Below, piece after piece: positions 1-5,757 of a stretch of DNA of 6,028 bases. This stretch comes from Bacteroidia bacterium (GTDB lineage Bacteria; Bacteroidota; Bacteroidia; JAESSM01; NORP286). The notes below the pieces were generated by a model that was not told the DNA's origin, did not search any database, and worked only from the letters and a program-made list of their open reading frames with translations. The stretch's first letter is position 1. Every line of letters begins with the position of its first letter. The DNA lies in NCBI GenBank assembly GCA_016764115.1, contig JAESSM010000089.1, forward strand, positions 1-6,028, read 5' to 3'. The translations under genes were made by a program, and so were the position numbers.

Positions 1-1
1 A

Positions 2-1249
2 GACTTGGACGGTGAAGAAGCGGGTGACAACTCAGGCTGGTCAGTAAGCATGAGTAATGACGGTTTAATTGTGGCAATTGGTGCATATGGAAATGATGGA
101 GCCGGTACAGATGCAGGGCATGTAAGGGTATATAAGTTGATTTCAGGAGTATGGACACAACAAGGGGCAGACATAGAAGGCGAAACAGCGTATAACTATT
201 CAGGCTGTTCAGTAAGCATGAGTGCTGATGGCTTAACTGTGGCTATTGGTGCGTACAGGAATGATGGAACCAGTTCGGCTGCAGGGCATGTAAGGGTGTA
301 TGAGTTGATTACGGGAGTATGGACACAACAAGGAGCAGACATAGATGGTGAAGCAGAGTATGATCAATCAGGCACTTCAATAAGCATGAGTGCTGACGGT
401 TTAACCGTGGCCATTGGGGCATACTTGAATGATGGAACCGGTTCAGCTGCGGGCCATGTGAGGGTGTATTCCTTTTGTGTCTCTGATTCTAGCACAGACA
501 CCCAAACTGCTTGTGATTCTATCACTTGGCTCAATGGAATCACTTATACATCTAATAATAATTCAGCAACACATACATTGCCAAATGCAATAGGTTGCGA
601 TTCTGTTGTTACTTTGAATTTAACAATTGCTTCAAACACTAAAATAGAAACTATAACTGCTTGTGATTCGATATCTTGGATTGATGGTAATACTTACAGT
701 GCTAGCAACAACATTGCCACTCATACTGTAAACAATGCAGCCGGTTGTGATTCAGTTATTACATTGAACTTGACAATAGATACTGTTGATGTTTCTGTTA
801 CTAATACAGACCCTACCCTTACCGCTAGTATAACAGGAGTACTATATCAATGGTTAGATTGTGGTAATAGTTACGAAGTACTTATTGGCGAAGTATCTCA
901 AAACTTCACCGCTATCAAAAACGGTGATTATGCAGTTGAAGTAACAGGAAATAGTTGTACGGACACTTCAGTATGTATTGCGATTACAAATGTGGGATTA
1001 GAAAGAAATCCGTTGTTTAAAAATGTATTTGTTTTCCCTAACCCAAACGATGGGATGGTAAATATTGATTTAGGTAACTTAAAAGAAATATCTATAAAAG
1101 TGTATAATGTATACGGTCAATTAGTTTATCACAGAGAAAACATCAATGCAACAATTCACCAGTTTGAATTAAATGAAGTATCAGGTATTTACTTACTTGA
1201 AGTAAGTTCTCAAGGGGAAGAACAACAATACAAACTGGAGAAAAAGTAA
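2..1249 (+). CDS. Secreted repeat protein with T9SS C-terminal sorting domain (5'-truncated)
   Basis: The reading frame is open to the left edge. The TTG at 5 lies inside a repeat unit, so the true start is upstream. Counting that TTG as residue 1, residues 2-57, 58-113 and 114-157 are three beta-propeller-like repeats (period 56). Each carries an SxSMSxDGL strand, a VAIGAYxNDG loop and a GHVRVY strand; the third lacks the WTQQGADI tail. Residues 169-218 and 219 to about 258 are two further repeats starting ACDSI(T/S)W, each with a likely disulfide pair (C170/C198, C220/C248). Residues 259-333 look Ig-like. Residues 341-414 match a T9SS type A sorting domain: FPNPNDG, then KVYNVYGQLV, then SGIYLLEV and a basic end. 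By family knowledge such proteins cross the outer membrane through T9SS and are anchored or released after tail cleavage. The role is probably adhesion or surface display, with no catalytic motif seen. Confidence 0.9.
   Translation, partial: DLDGEEAGDNSGWSVSMSNDGLIVAIGAYGNDGAGTDAGHVRVYKLISGVWTQQGADIEGETAYNYSGCSVSMSADGLTVAIGAYRNDGTSSAAGHVRVYELITGVWTQQGADIDGEAEYDQSGTSISMSADGLTVAIGAYLNDGTGSAAGHVRVYSFCVSDSSTDTQTACDSITWLNGITYTSNNNSATHTLPNAIGCDSVVTLNLTIASNTKIETITACDSISWIDGNTYSASNNIATHTVNNAAGCDSVITLNLTIDTVDVSVTNTDPTLTASITGVLYQWLDCGNSYEVLIGEVSQNFTAIKNGDYAVEVTGNSCTDTSVCIAITNVGLERNPLFKNVFVFPNPNDGMVNIDLGNLKEISIKVYNVYGQLVYHRENINATIHQFELNEVSGIYLLEVSSQGEEQQYKLEKK
8..475 (+). repeat. Tandem 168-bp coding repeats (2 full copies plus 1 partial)
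   Basis: Copies begin at 8, 176 and 344, an exact 168-bp spacing that keeps the frame. They remain clearly alike at the DNA level, for example in the segments encoding SMSxDGL, GAYxNDG and GHVRVY. The first two copies are complete; the third stops after RVY at about 475 and passes into unrelated sequence. More copies probably lie upstream, because the window opens inside one. The similarity suggests recent internal duplication or ongoing homogenisation. Confidence 0.85.
509..778 (+). repeat. Two 50-residue ACDS(I)W coding repeats
   Basis: Copy one starts at 509 and copy two at 659, 150 bp apart. Each has the order ACDSI-W-(N/D)G-TY-NN-ATHT-N-GCDSV-TLNLTI. The cysteine near each start and the one in the GCDSV strand probably pair. 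This repeat type is common in the stalk regions of T9SS-exported Bacteroidota proteins. It probably acts as a spacer between the propeller-like head and the sorting tail. Confidence 0.8.
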
Positions 1250-1280
1250 CGATATGCCAACAAAAAATAAACGCCATTAA

Positions 1281-1303
1281 AACGGTCTTTTATTCAAACC
1301 GTT
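1281..1303. other. Small inverted repeat in the 72-bp spacer
   Basis: AACGGT at 1281-1286 pairs perfectly with ACCGTT at 1298-1303 across an 11-nt loop. No run of T follows, so it is a poor intrinsic terminator even though it sits between two genes of unrelated function. It may simply be a weak mRNA 3' stem. The rest of the 1250-1321 spacer is A/T-rich, with no recognisable promoter. Confidence 0.3.
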
Positions 1304-1321
1304 CGCTGAAATTAAATAAAG

Positions 1322-2029
1322 ATGAAAAAAATATTGAAAAGGATTTCCTTCACACTCATAAGTATTCTTCTTCTAATTAGTTCATTATATATTATAGGAT
1401 GTAAATCCCAAAAGGAAAATGGAACTTTATTAAAGAGTACCTCTTCAGAAGGAATTAAAACCACAGAAATATTGGGGGACGGGACCGAGAGAGGATACTT
1501 TTACGAAACACAAGCTTTTAGAGTAATAGATGGAGATACGATAAATTTTATAGACGAACAGGGAATGTTACAAGGAGAATGGGAGAGACTACATCCAGAC
1601 GGTAGTTTTAAATGCAAAGGCGTTTATAAAGACAGTAGAAAGGATGGCTATTGGGAAAGAAAATTTGACAATGGAAACTGGAGATATCAAACTAATTATA
1701 AGAATGGTTTTTTACATGGTTCTTGTAAATGGTTTTATACCAGCGGGAATCTTAAAAAAGAAGGAAACTATAAAGAAGGTAAGGAAAAAGGAATTCTGAA
1801 AATATATTATGAAAATGGACGATTGCAAAGTGAGGAGGAATACAAGGATGGTGAAATTAACGGTTACTGTAAATACTACAATAAAAAAAATGGTCTTGTA
1901 AGAGAAGGAGCAATAATTAATGGGAAAAGAGATGGGAATTGGAAATTCTATTCAGAGGAAGGAAAACTTACAACGACCGTCCTTTATAAAGAGGATTTAG
2001 CGGTTGAGATAAAGACTATAAAAGATTAA
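1322..2029 (+). CDS. MORN-repeat lipoprotein (YwqK-antitoxin-like annotation family)
   Basis: The 235-residue protein has a lipoprotein signal: basic MKKILKR, a hydrophobic stretch at about 8-25, and a lipobox IIGC with the lipidated cysteine at 27. Residues 85 to about 225 are six MORN-like units whose first glycines fall at 85, 109, 133, 157, 181 and 205, an exact 24-residue period. Each follows the pattern G-x-W/C-x-x-Y/F-x-x-x-G-x-L-x-x-E-x-x-Y-K-x-G. Proteins of this type in Bacteroidota are often labelled 'toxin-antitoxin system YwqK family antitoxin', but no toxin gene is adjacent and the lipid anchor argues for an envelope role, so I would not infer toxin neutralisation. The ATG at 1322 is chosen because the signal peptide begins there and A-rich sequence precedes it. 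The next gene follows after 26 nt. Confidence 0.88.
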   Translation: MKKILKRISFTLISILLLISSLYIIGCKSQKENGTLLKSTSSEGIKTTEILGDGTERGYFYETQAFRVIDGDTINFIDEQGMLQGEWERLHPDGSFKCKGVYKDSRKDGYWERKFDNGNWRYQTNYKNGFLHGSCKWFYTSGNLKKEGNYKEGKEKGILKIYYENGRLQSEEEYKDGEINGYCKYYNKKNGLVREGAIINGKRDGNWKFYSEEGKLTTTVLYKEDLAVEIKTIKD

Positions 2030-2055
2030 ACTCCAGCTAATAAAAAATAAAGAAA

Positions 2056-2985
2056 ATGAAAGCTATTGTTTGTACCAAATACGGACCACCGGAGGTTCTT
2101 CAGCATAAGGAGGTGGAAAATCCCGTACCTAAGGATAATGAAGTACTGATAAAAGTACTTGCTACAACAGTACACATAGGGGATACTAAGATTCGAAGTT
2201 TAAAGCCCGGTTTAGGGCCTGTCAGGGATTTTTTTATCAAGCCCATGATGCGAATAATGGTGGGTTTCAGAGGACCAAGAAAAAAAATACTCGGCATGGA
2301 ACTGGCCGGAGAAATTGAAGCAGTGGGCAAAGATGTTAAGCTGTTTAAGAAAGGCGATCCCGTTTTTGCATCCACTGAGTTTGAATTTGGTACCTATGCT
2401 CAGTATCGCTGTATGCCAGAAGATGGGATACTGGCAATAAAACCATCCAATATGACCTACGAGGAAGCCGCCCCGGTTTCTAATGGGGGGTTAACCGCCT
2501 TGCTTAATCTTAGAAAAGCAAATATTCAGAAGGGTCAAAAAGTTTTAATCTACGGAGCTTCTGGTAGCGTAGGTACTTTTGCAATACAGATTGCCAAGCA
2601 CTTTGGGGCAGAAGTTACAGGAGTATGCAGTACTGCGAATTTGGAAATGGTGAAATCTCTGGGAGCCGATAAGCTTATCGATTACACGCAAGAAGATTTT
2701 ACCCAAAGCAGTGATGCTTATGACTTTATTTTTGATGCAGTAGGTAAGATTGCATCTTCAAAACGTAAAAAATCTCTGACCAAGACAGGAATCTATCTTA
2801 ACGTTCTTGCTTTATCAAACAACTTTAAGTTGAAGGTTGAAGACCTAATCTTTCTCAAAGAACTTTGTGAGGAAGGAAAGCTAAGATCGGTCATAGACAG
2901 ATGCTACCCCATGGAACAAATTGTTGAGGCTCATAGGTATGTTGACAAAGGGCACAAAAAAGGAAATGTGGTTATTACTGTGTAA
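2056..2985 (+). CDS. MDR-superfamily NAD(P)-dependent oxidoreductase (quinone oxidoreductase-like)
   Basis: The 309-residue protein is close to the usual size for quinone-oxidoreductase-type members of the medium-chain dehydrogenase family. The N-terminal GroES-like domain (about 1-125) opens with [16 protein letters not shown] and contains [15 protein letters not shown] at 80-94 and a KKGDPVF turn at 98-104. The Rossmann domain has the nucleotide loop GASGSVG at 167-173, preceded by [13 protein letters not shown]. The catalytic zinc ligands of true alcohol dehydrogenases are absent: no cysteine near residue 38 and GMEL instead of GHE. There is also no structural-zinc four-cysteine lobe. It therefore probably reduces quinones or activated alkenes with NAD(P)H in the cytoplasm; the substrate cannot be read from sequence. 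It looks more G+C-rich than its neighbours (about 43% in 2221-2280 against about 28% in 3541-3600), compatible with a different origin. Confidence 0.9.
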   Translation: MKAIVCTKYGPPEVLQHKEVENPVPKDNEVLIKVLATTVHIGDTKIRSLKPGLGPVRDFFIKPMMRIMVGFRGPRKKILGMELAGEIEAVGKDVKLFKKGDPVFASTEFEFGTYAQYRCMPEDGILAIKPSNMTYEEAAPVSNGGLTALLNLRKANIQKGQKVLIYGASGSVGTFAIQIAKHFGAEVTGVCSTANLEMVKSLGADKLIDYTQEDFTQSSDAYDFIFDAVGKIASSKRKKSLTKTGIYLNVLALSNNFKLKVEDLIFLKELCEEGKLRSVIDRCYPMEQIVEAHRYVDKGHKKGNVVITV

Positions 2986-3013
2986 TATTCAGATAATAAG
3001 AATAACGAACGCA

Positions 3014-3138
3014 CAACAATGTATAAAATTATAGCAGGCTTTGGTAAATTCAAGGTTTGTAGCTCACTTCAAAGTACAAATAACTTGACAGGAATGAAGC
3101 CAACAATCGGCTACTATTCTTATACTAAACATTACTTG
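3014..3138. repeat. Long imperfect palindromic intergenic element
   Basis: Most of the 194-bp gap between the MDR and DUF1697 genes can fold back on itself. In the outer arms, CAA 3014-3016 pairs with TTG 3136-3138, AATGT 3018-3022 with ACATT 3129-3133, TA 3024-3025 with TA 3126-3127, and ATAG 3031-3034 with CTAT 3114-3117. An inner hairpin pairs CAAG 3051-3054 with CTTG 3084-3087 and TTTGTA 3056-3061 with TACAAA 3075-3080. A third small stem pairs AGCC 3098-3101 with GGCT 3109-3112. No ORF of note is present and no T-run follows, so it is not a simple terminator. It could be a dispersed palindromic repeat, a structured RNA or a recombination site; the sequence alone cannot decide. Confidence 0.5.
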
Positions 3139-3179
3139 TAAGAAAAAGAATGAAATAAATTTCAGCGAATAAATTTGAG

Positions 3180-3728
3180 ATGAAAAAACAGATTGCAATA
3201 TTAAGAGGTATCAATGTTGGTGGAAAAAGAAAAATACTGATGGCTGATCTAAAAGAATTGTTTGTCGATTTAGGTTTTGAGGATATTCAAACTTATATTC
3301 AGAGTGGGAATGTTATGTTCAACTCAAGTGAAAAAAAGGACAATATTCTGATTGCAGATGAAATAGAACAATCTATCTTTAAAGAATATGGATTTACTGT
3401 CCCTGTAATTGTTATATCAGTAAATGAACTTAATAAAGCCATTGCGGAAAACCCATTTTTCAAGAAAGACAGCATTGATATAGACAGGCTTCATTTGACT
3501 TTTTTAAAAGAAATTCCTGAAAATGAAAAATTACAGAATATCAAGTCGTACAATTATTCACCTGATAAGTATGAAATCAAAGAACGAAATGTATTTATCT
3601 ATTGTTCGGCAAAATATAGTGATTCAAAGTTAACCAATACATTTTTTGAAAGTAAATTAAAAGTGTCTGCAACAACGAGAAATTGGAAGACGGTAATAAG
3701 CCTTTCGGAATTATCCAAATCAAATTAA
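3180..3728 (+). CDS. DUF1697 domain-containing protein
   Basis: The 182-residue protein has the normal length of a single-domain DUF1697 (PF08002) protein. Family landmarks visible are LRGINVGGKRK at 8-18, the segment MADLKELFVDLGF, YIQSGNV at 39-45, a central NPFF at 91-94, and the C-terminal ATTRNWKTV at 164-172. It has no signal peptide or membrane segment, so it is probably cytoplasmic. The biochemical function of the family is not established. The ATG at 3180 is supported by MKKQIAILRGINVGG, which is where family members normally begin. The SRPBCC gene starts 8 nt after its stop, so the two are probably co-transcribed. Confidence 0.92.
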   Translation: MKKQIAILRGINVGGKRKILMADLKELFVDLGFEDIQTYIQSGNVMFNSSEKKDNILIADEIEQSIFKEYGFTVPVIVISVNELNKAIAENPFFKKDSIDIDRLHLTFLKEIPENEKLQNIKSYNYSPDKYEIKERNVFIYCSAKYSDSKLTNTFFESKLKVSATTRNWKTVISLSELSKSN

Positions 3729-3736
3729 AAAGAATT

Positions 3737-4165
3737 ATGGCAACAAATATTTCAAAATTAGAAATCAAAGCAATACCGACTAAAGTATGGAACGCTTTAA
3801 CAAATCCAGAAATGGTGAAAAAATGGCAATACGGTAGTGAACTGATAACAGATTGGAAAGTAGGAAGTGAAATTCGGTTTAAATCGGAATGGGAAGGTCA
3901 AACTTTTGAACAATGGGGAATGATATTAGAAGTAATACCAAACCAGAAACTTAAATACAATCTATTTGCACCAAGACCTGACCTTGAAGATAAACCCGAA
4001 AACTACTTTGAAATGGAATATGTGCTAAGCCATAAAGGAACAAGCACAGAACTTGAAATAATTCAAGAAGATAATAGACCTGGAGCAAAACAAGAAGCAT
4101 CACAAGGTGAAGAAAATCCAATGCTTAAGGGCTTAAAAGATTTGATAGAAAATGATACAGAATAG
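3737..4165 (+). CDS. SRPBCC / AHSA1-like START-fold protein
   Basis: The ATG at 3737 gives a 142-residue protein, typical of small SRPBCC/AHSA1 (PF08327-like) proteins. The frame stays open upstream to an in-frame ATG at 3683, but that extension lies inside the DUF1697 gene and adds residues unlike the family, so 3737 is preferred. Features seen are an opening beta strand, then PTKVWNALTNPEMVKKW at 14-30, the DWKVGSEIRFKSEW strand pair, QWGMILEVIPNQKLKY at 59-74, and a C-terminal helix at 129-139. The fold makes a hydrophobic cavity for a small ligand; the ligand is unknown, and the Hsp90-activator name should not be taken as function. It is cytoplasmic, with no signal peptide. It follows the DUF1697 stop by 8 nt, suggesting translation from the same mRNA. 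Confidence 0.88.
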   Translation: MATNISKLEIKAIPTKVWNALTNPEMVKKWQYGSELITDWKVGSEIRFKSEWEGQTFEQWGMILEVIPNQKLKYNLFAPRPDLEDKPENYFEMEYVLSHKGTSTELEIIQEDNRPGAKQEASQGEENPMLKGLKDLIENDTE

Positions 4166-4168
4166 AAA

Positions 4169-4207
4169 ATCTACTATCCTTCTTGTCCTATATTGTACGT
4201 TGTAGAT
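4169..4207. other. Short inverted repeat in the 65-bp spacer
   Basis: ATCTAC at 4169-4174 pairs with GTAGAT at 4202-4207 around a 27-nt loop, directly after the SRPBCC stop. The segment starting CTACTATCCTT at 4171 resembles the right arm of the 3014-3138 palindrome, which has CTACTATTCTT at 3111. It may be a degenerate or partial copy of that element. The stem alone is weak, and the likeness is over a short A/T-rich stretch. Confidence 0.3.
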
Positions 4208-4230
4208 AAACCAAAATTAACTTAAAGATC

Positions 4231-4794
4231 ATGACAAATAAATGGACAAACAGAATTGATGAGATAACGAATTCTTTCAACAATGAGTTTGAAGGATTGT
4301 CGGTAGAACAGTTGAATTGGAAAGCCTCCGAGAAAGTTTGGAGCATTGCCCAGAATATTGAACATTTAATAGTCATAAACGAGACGTATTATCCAACGAT
4401 GAAGACAATAAGAGAAGGGAATTTCAATATCCCCATTATCGGTAAAATCGGCTTTATTGTTAATTTATTAGGCAATTTCATATTAAAATCCGTTCATCCT
4501 GACAGAAGAAAAAAAATGAAGACTTTTCCTATTTGGGAACCTTCAAAAAGTGAAATTTCAGCAGACATCCTTGAAAGATTTGTGAGTCATCAATCAAAAC
4601 TAAAAGAATTGATTCAGAATTCTGAAGACTTGTTGGCAAAAGGAACTATAATTTCCTCGCCTGCAAACAAAAATATTGTGTATAAATTAGAAACAGCTTT
4701 TGATATAATTGTTACACACGAACAAAGACATTTTGAACAAGCAAAGGAAGTATTAATGAATCAAAAAGAAATCCCAGTACACAACAATAATTAA
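4231..4794 (+). CDS. DinB-family (DinB_2) metalloprotein
   Basis: The 187-residue protein fits the DinB/YfiT four-helix-bundle superfamily. The three metal-binding histidines are all present: H45 in the NIEHL helix, and H163 and H167 in the HEQRH helix. Other family signs are the N-terminal pattern LSVEQLNWKASEKVWSIAQ, where substrate-side helices begin, and the GNFNIPIIGK to HPDRRKKMKTF insert between helices. Relatives include damage-inducible proteins of Bacillus and thiol-dependent transferases (bacillithiol or mycothiol type), but most DinB_2 members have no assigned reaction, and none is assigned here. This DinB is unrelated to DNA polymerase IV. The ATG at 4231 is the only sensible start before the conserved helix; the preceding A-rich stretch shows no clear Shine-Dalgarno. 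Confidence 0.88.
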   Translation: MTNKWTNRIDEITNSFNNEFEGLSVEQLNWKASEKVWSIAQNIEHLIVINETYYPTMKTIREGNFNIPIIGKIGFIVNLLGNFILKSVHPDRRKKMKTFPIWEPSKSEISADILERFVSHQSKLKELIQNSEDLLAKGTIISSPANKNIVYKLETAFDIIVTHEQRHFEQAKEVLMNQKEIPVHNNN

Positions 4795-4803
4795 AAGGCA
4801 TTC

Positions 4804-4848
4804 CAACCTACTGGTAGGAAAACAGGCGTTTACTAAAACAGTGGGTTG
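4804..4848. other. Strong hairpin between the DinB and mscS-like genes
   Basis: CAACCTACTG at 4804-4813 pairs with CAGTGGGTTG at 4839-4848: ten pairs, one of them a T-G wobble. An inner stem pairs AAAC 4820-4823 with GTTT 4828-4831 around the loop AGGC. A competing hairpin, CCTAC/GTAGG, lies at 4807-4818. No T-run follows, so it does not look like a standard intrinsic terminator, although it could stabilise the mRNA end or act as a bidirectional structure. The rest of the 73-bp gap holds nothing else recognisable. Confidence 0.5.
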
Positions 4849-4867
4849 ACATTATAGAAATTAAATT

Positions 4868-5737
4868 ATGGAGATATTAAGTGATTTTTTAGAATTTGAA
4901 ATTTTTCATATTGGAGAATTTCGGTTTAGGGTTACTACACTATTAACTATTGTAATAATATATCTGATCGCCAAAGTAATATTATGGTTAATTAAAAAAG
5001 CTCTATTCAGTAAACACAAGCTTAAAACCCTTGATCAAGGAAATCTAATTGCATTATTTCAAATAATCAGGTACGTACTTTGGGTTATTGCAATAACTTT
5101 AATTGTAGAAACAATTGGTATTAAAGTTACTGTAATTTTAGCAGGGTCGGCTGCTTTACTTGTTGGAGTTGGGCTTGGCCTGCAACAAACATTTAACGAT
5201 TTTATTTCTGGAATAATCCTACTTACAGAAGGCACAACAAAAGTTGGAGATGTATTGGAAATAGACGGTGATGTTATAATGATTAAAAGTATTGGGTTAC
5301 GAACATCTAAAGGGTTAAACCGAGATGAAATTGTAATCATAATTCCAAATTCATTAATTACAACAAGTAAAGTAATAAATTGGAGCCATCAGTCAGAAAA
5401 AACTCGTTTTAAGATCAATGTTGGTGTAGCTTATGGTAGTGATGTTGATTTGGTTATGAAAGTTCTGGAAGAAAGTGTATTGGAGCAACCTGATATTTTT
5501 GATAAAAATTTAATATCTGCACGATTTTTAGATTTTGGTAACTCATCGTTGGATTTTCAGATTTTATTTTACAGTAAAAATGTTTTTAGAATTGAAAAAG
5601 TGAAAAGTGACATTAGAAAAACTATTAATAGAAAGTTCATTGAGAATAATATTACCGTCCCATTTCCTCAAATGGACCTGCATATAAGATCGGATGCTAT
5701 TGAAAGTAAAGAAGTAACGCCACCAACCAAGGAATGA
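4868..5737 (+). CDS. MscS-family small-conductance mechanosensitive ion channel
   Basis: The 289-residue protein matches the E. coli MscS size class. Hydrophobic segments at about 22-42, 63-83 and 87-118 fit TM1, TM2 and the pore-lining TM3, whose small-residue-rich part reads AGSAALLVGVGLGLQQTFNDF. The beta domain follows with GDVLEIDG at 127-134 and the signature IIIPNSLI at 157-164. The cytoplasmic alpha/beta cage runs from about 180 to 262, and the family's closing strand is seen as PFPQMDLHI at 265-273. It should assemble as an inner-membrane heptamer that opens under membrane tension during osmotic downshock. After the signature there is a short polar tail of 16 residues. The start ATG at 4868 leaves a short N-terminus before TM1, as expected. 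The VOC gene begins 20 nt downstream. Confidence 0.93.
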   Translation: MEILSDFLEFEIFHIGEFRFRVTTLLTIVIIYLIAKVILWLIKKALFSKHKLKTLDQGNLIALFQIIRYVLWVIAITLIVETIGIKVTVILAGSAALLVGVGLGLQQTFNDFISGIILLTEGTTKVGDVLEIDGDVIMIKSIGLRTSKGLNRDEIVIIIPNSLITTSKVINWSHQSEKTRFKINVGVAYGSDVDLVMKVLEESVLEQPDIFDKNLISARFLDFGNSSLDFQILFYSKNVFRIEKVKSDIRKTINRKFIENNITVPFPQMDLHIRSDAIESKEVTPPTKE

Positions 5738-5757
5738 TAGGCACAATCATATAGACC

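Noticed and set aside
1281..1303. Intrinsic terminator after the T9SS protein gene
   Set aside because: The stem is only 6 bp with an 11-nt loop, and the T-run is inside the loop rather than after the stem.
2100..2375. 91-codon open frame on the minus strand
   Set aside because: It is antisense to the well-supported MDR gene, with no recognisable domain or start context.
3170..3177. TAAATTTG, matching the Bacteroidota -7 promoter element TANNTTTG
   Set aside because: It lies 2 nt before the DUF1697 start codon, leaving no room for a leader, and no TTG-type -33 element sits at the right distance upstream.
2986..3179. CRISPR array or tRNA in the largest spacer
   Set aside because: There are no regularly spaced direct repeats, and the arms do not form a cloverleaf with a CCA-like end or a T-loop motif.
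4846..4851. TTGACA, resembling a sigma-70 -35 box
   Set aside because: A matching -10 would fall around the mscS-like start codon, none is evident, and Bacteroidota primary promoters use a different consensus. The bases are also mostly part of the hairpin arm.
5059..5340. 93-codon open frame on the minus strand
   Set aside because: It lies entirely opposite the TM2/TM3 and beta-domain coding region of the MscS gene; its composition mirrors that gene and no family features appear.
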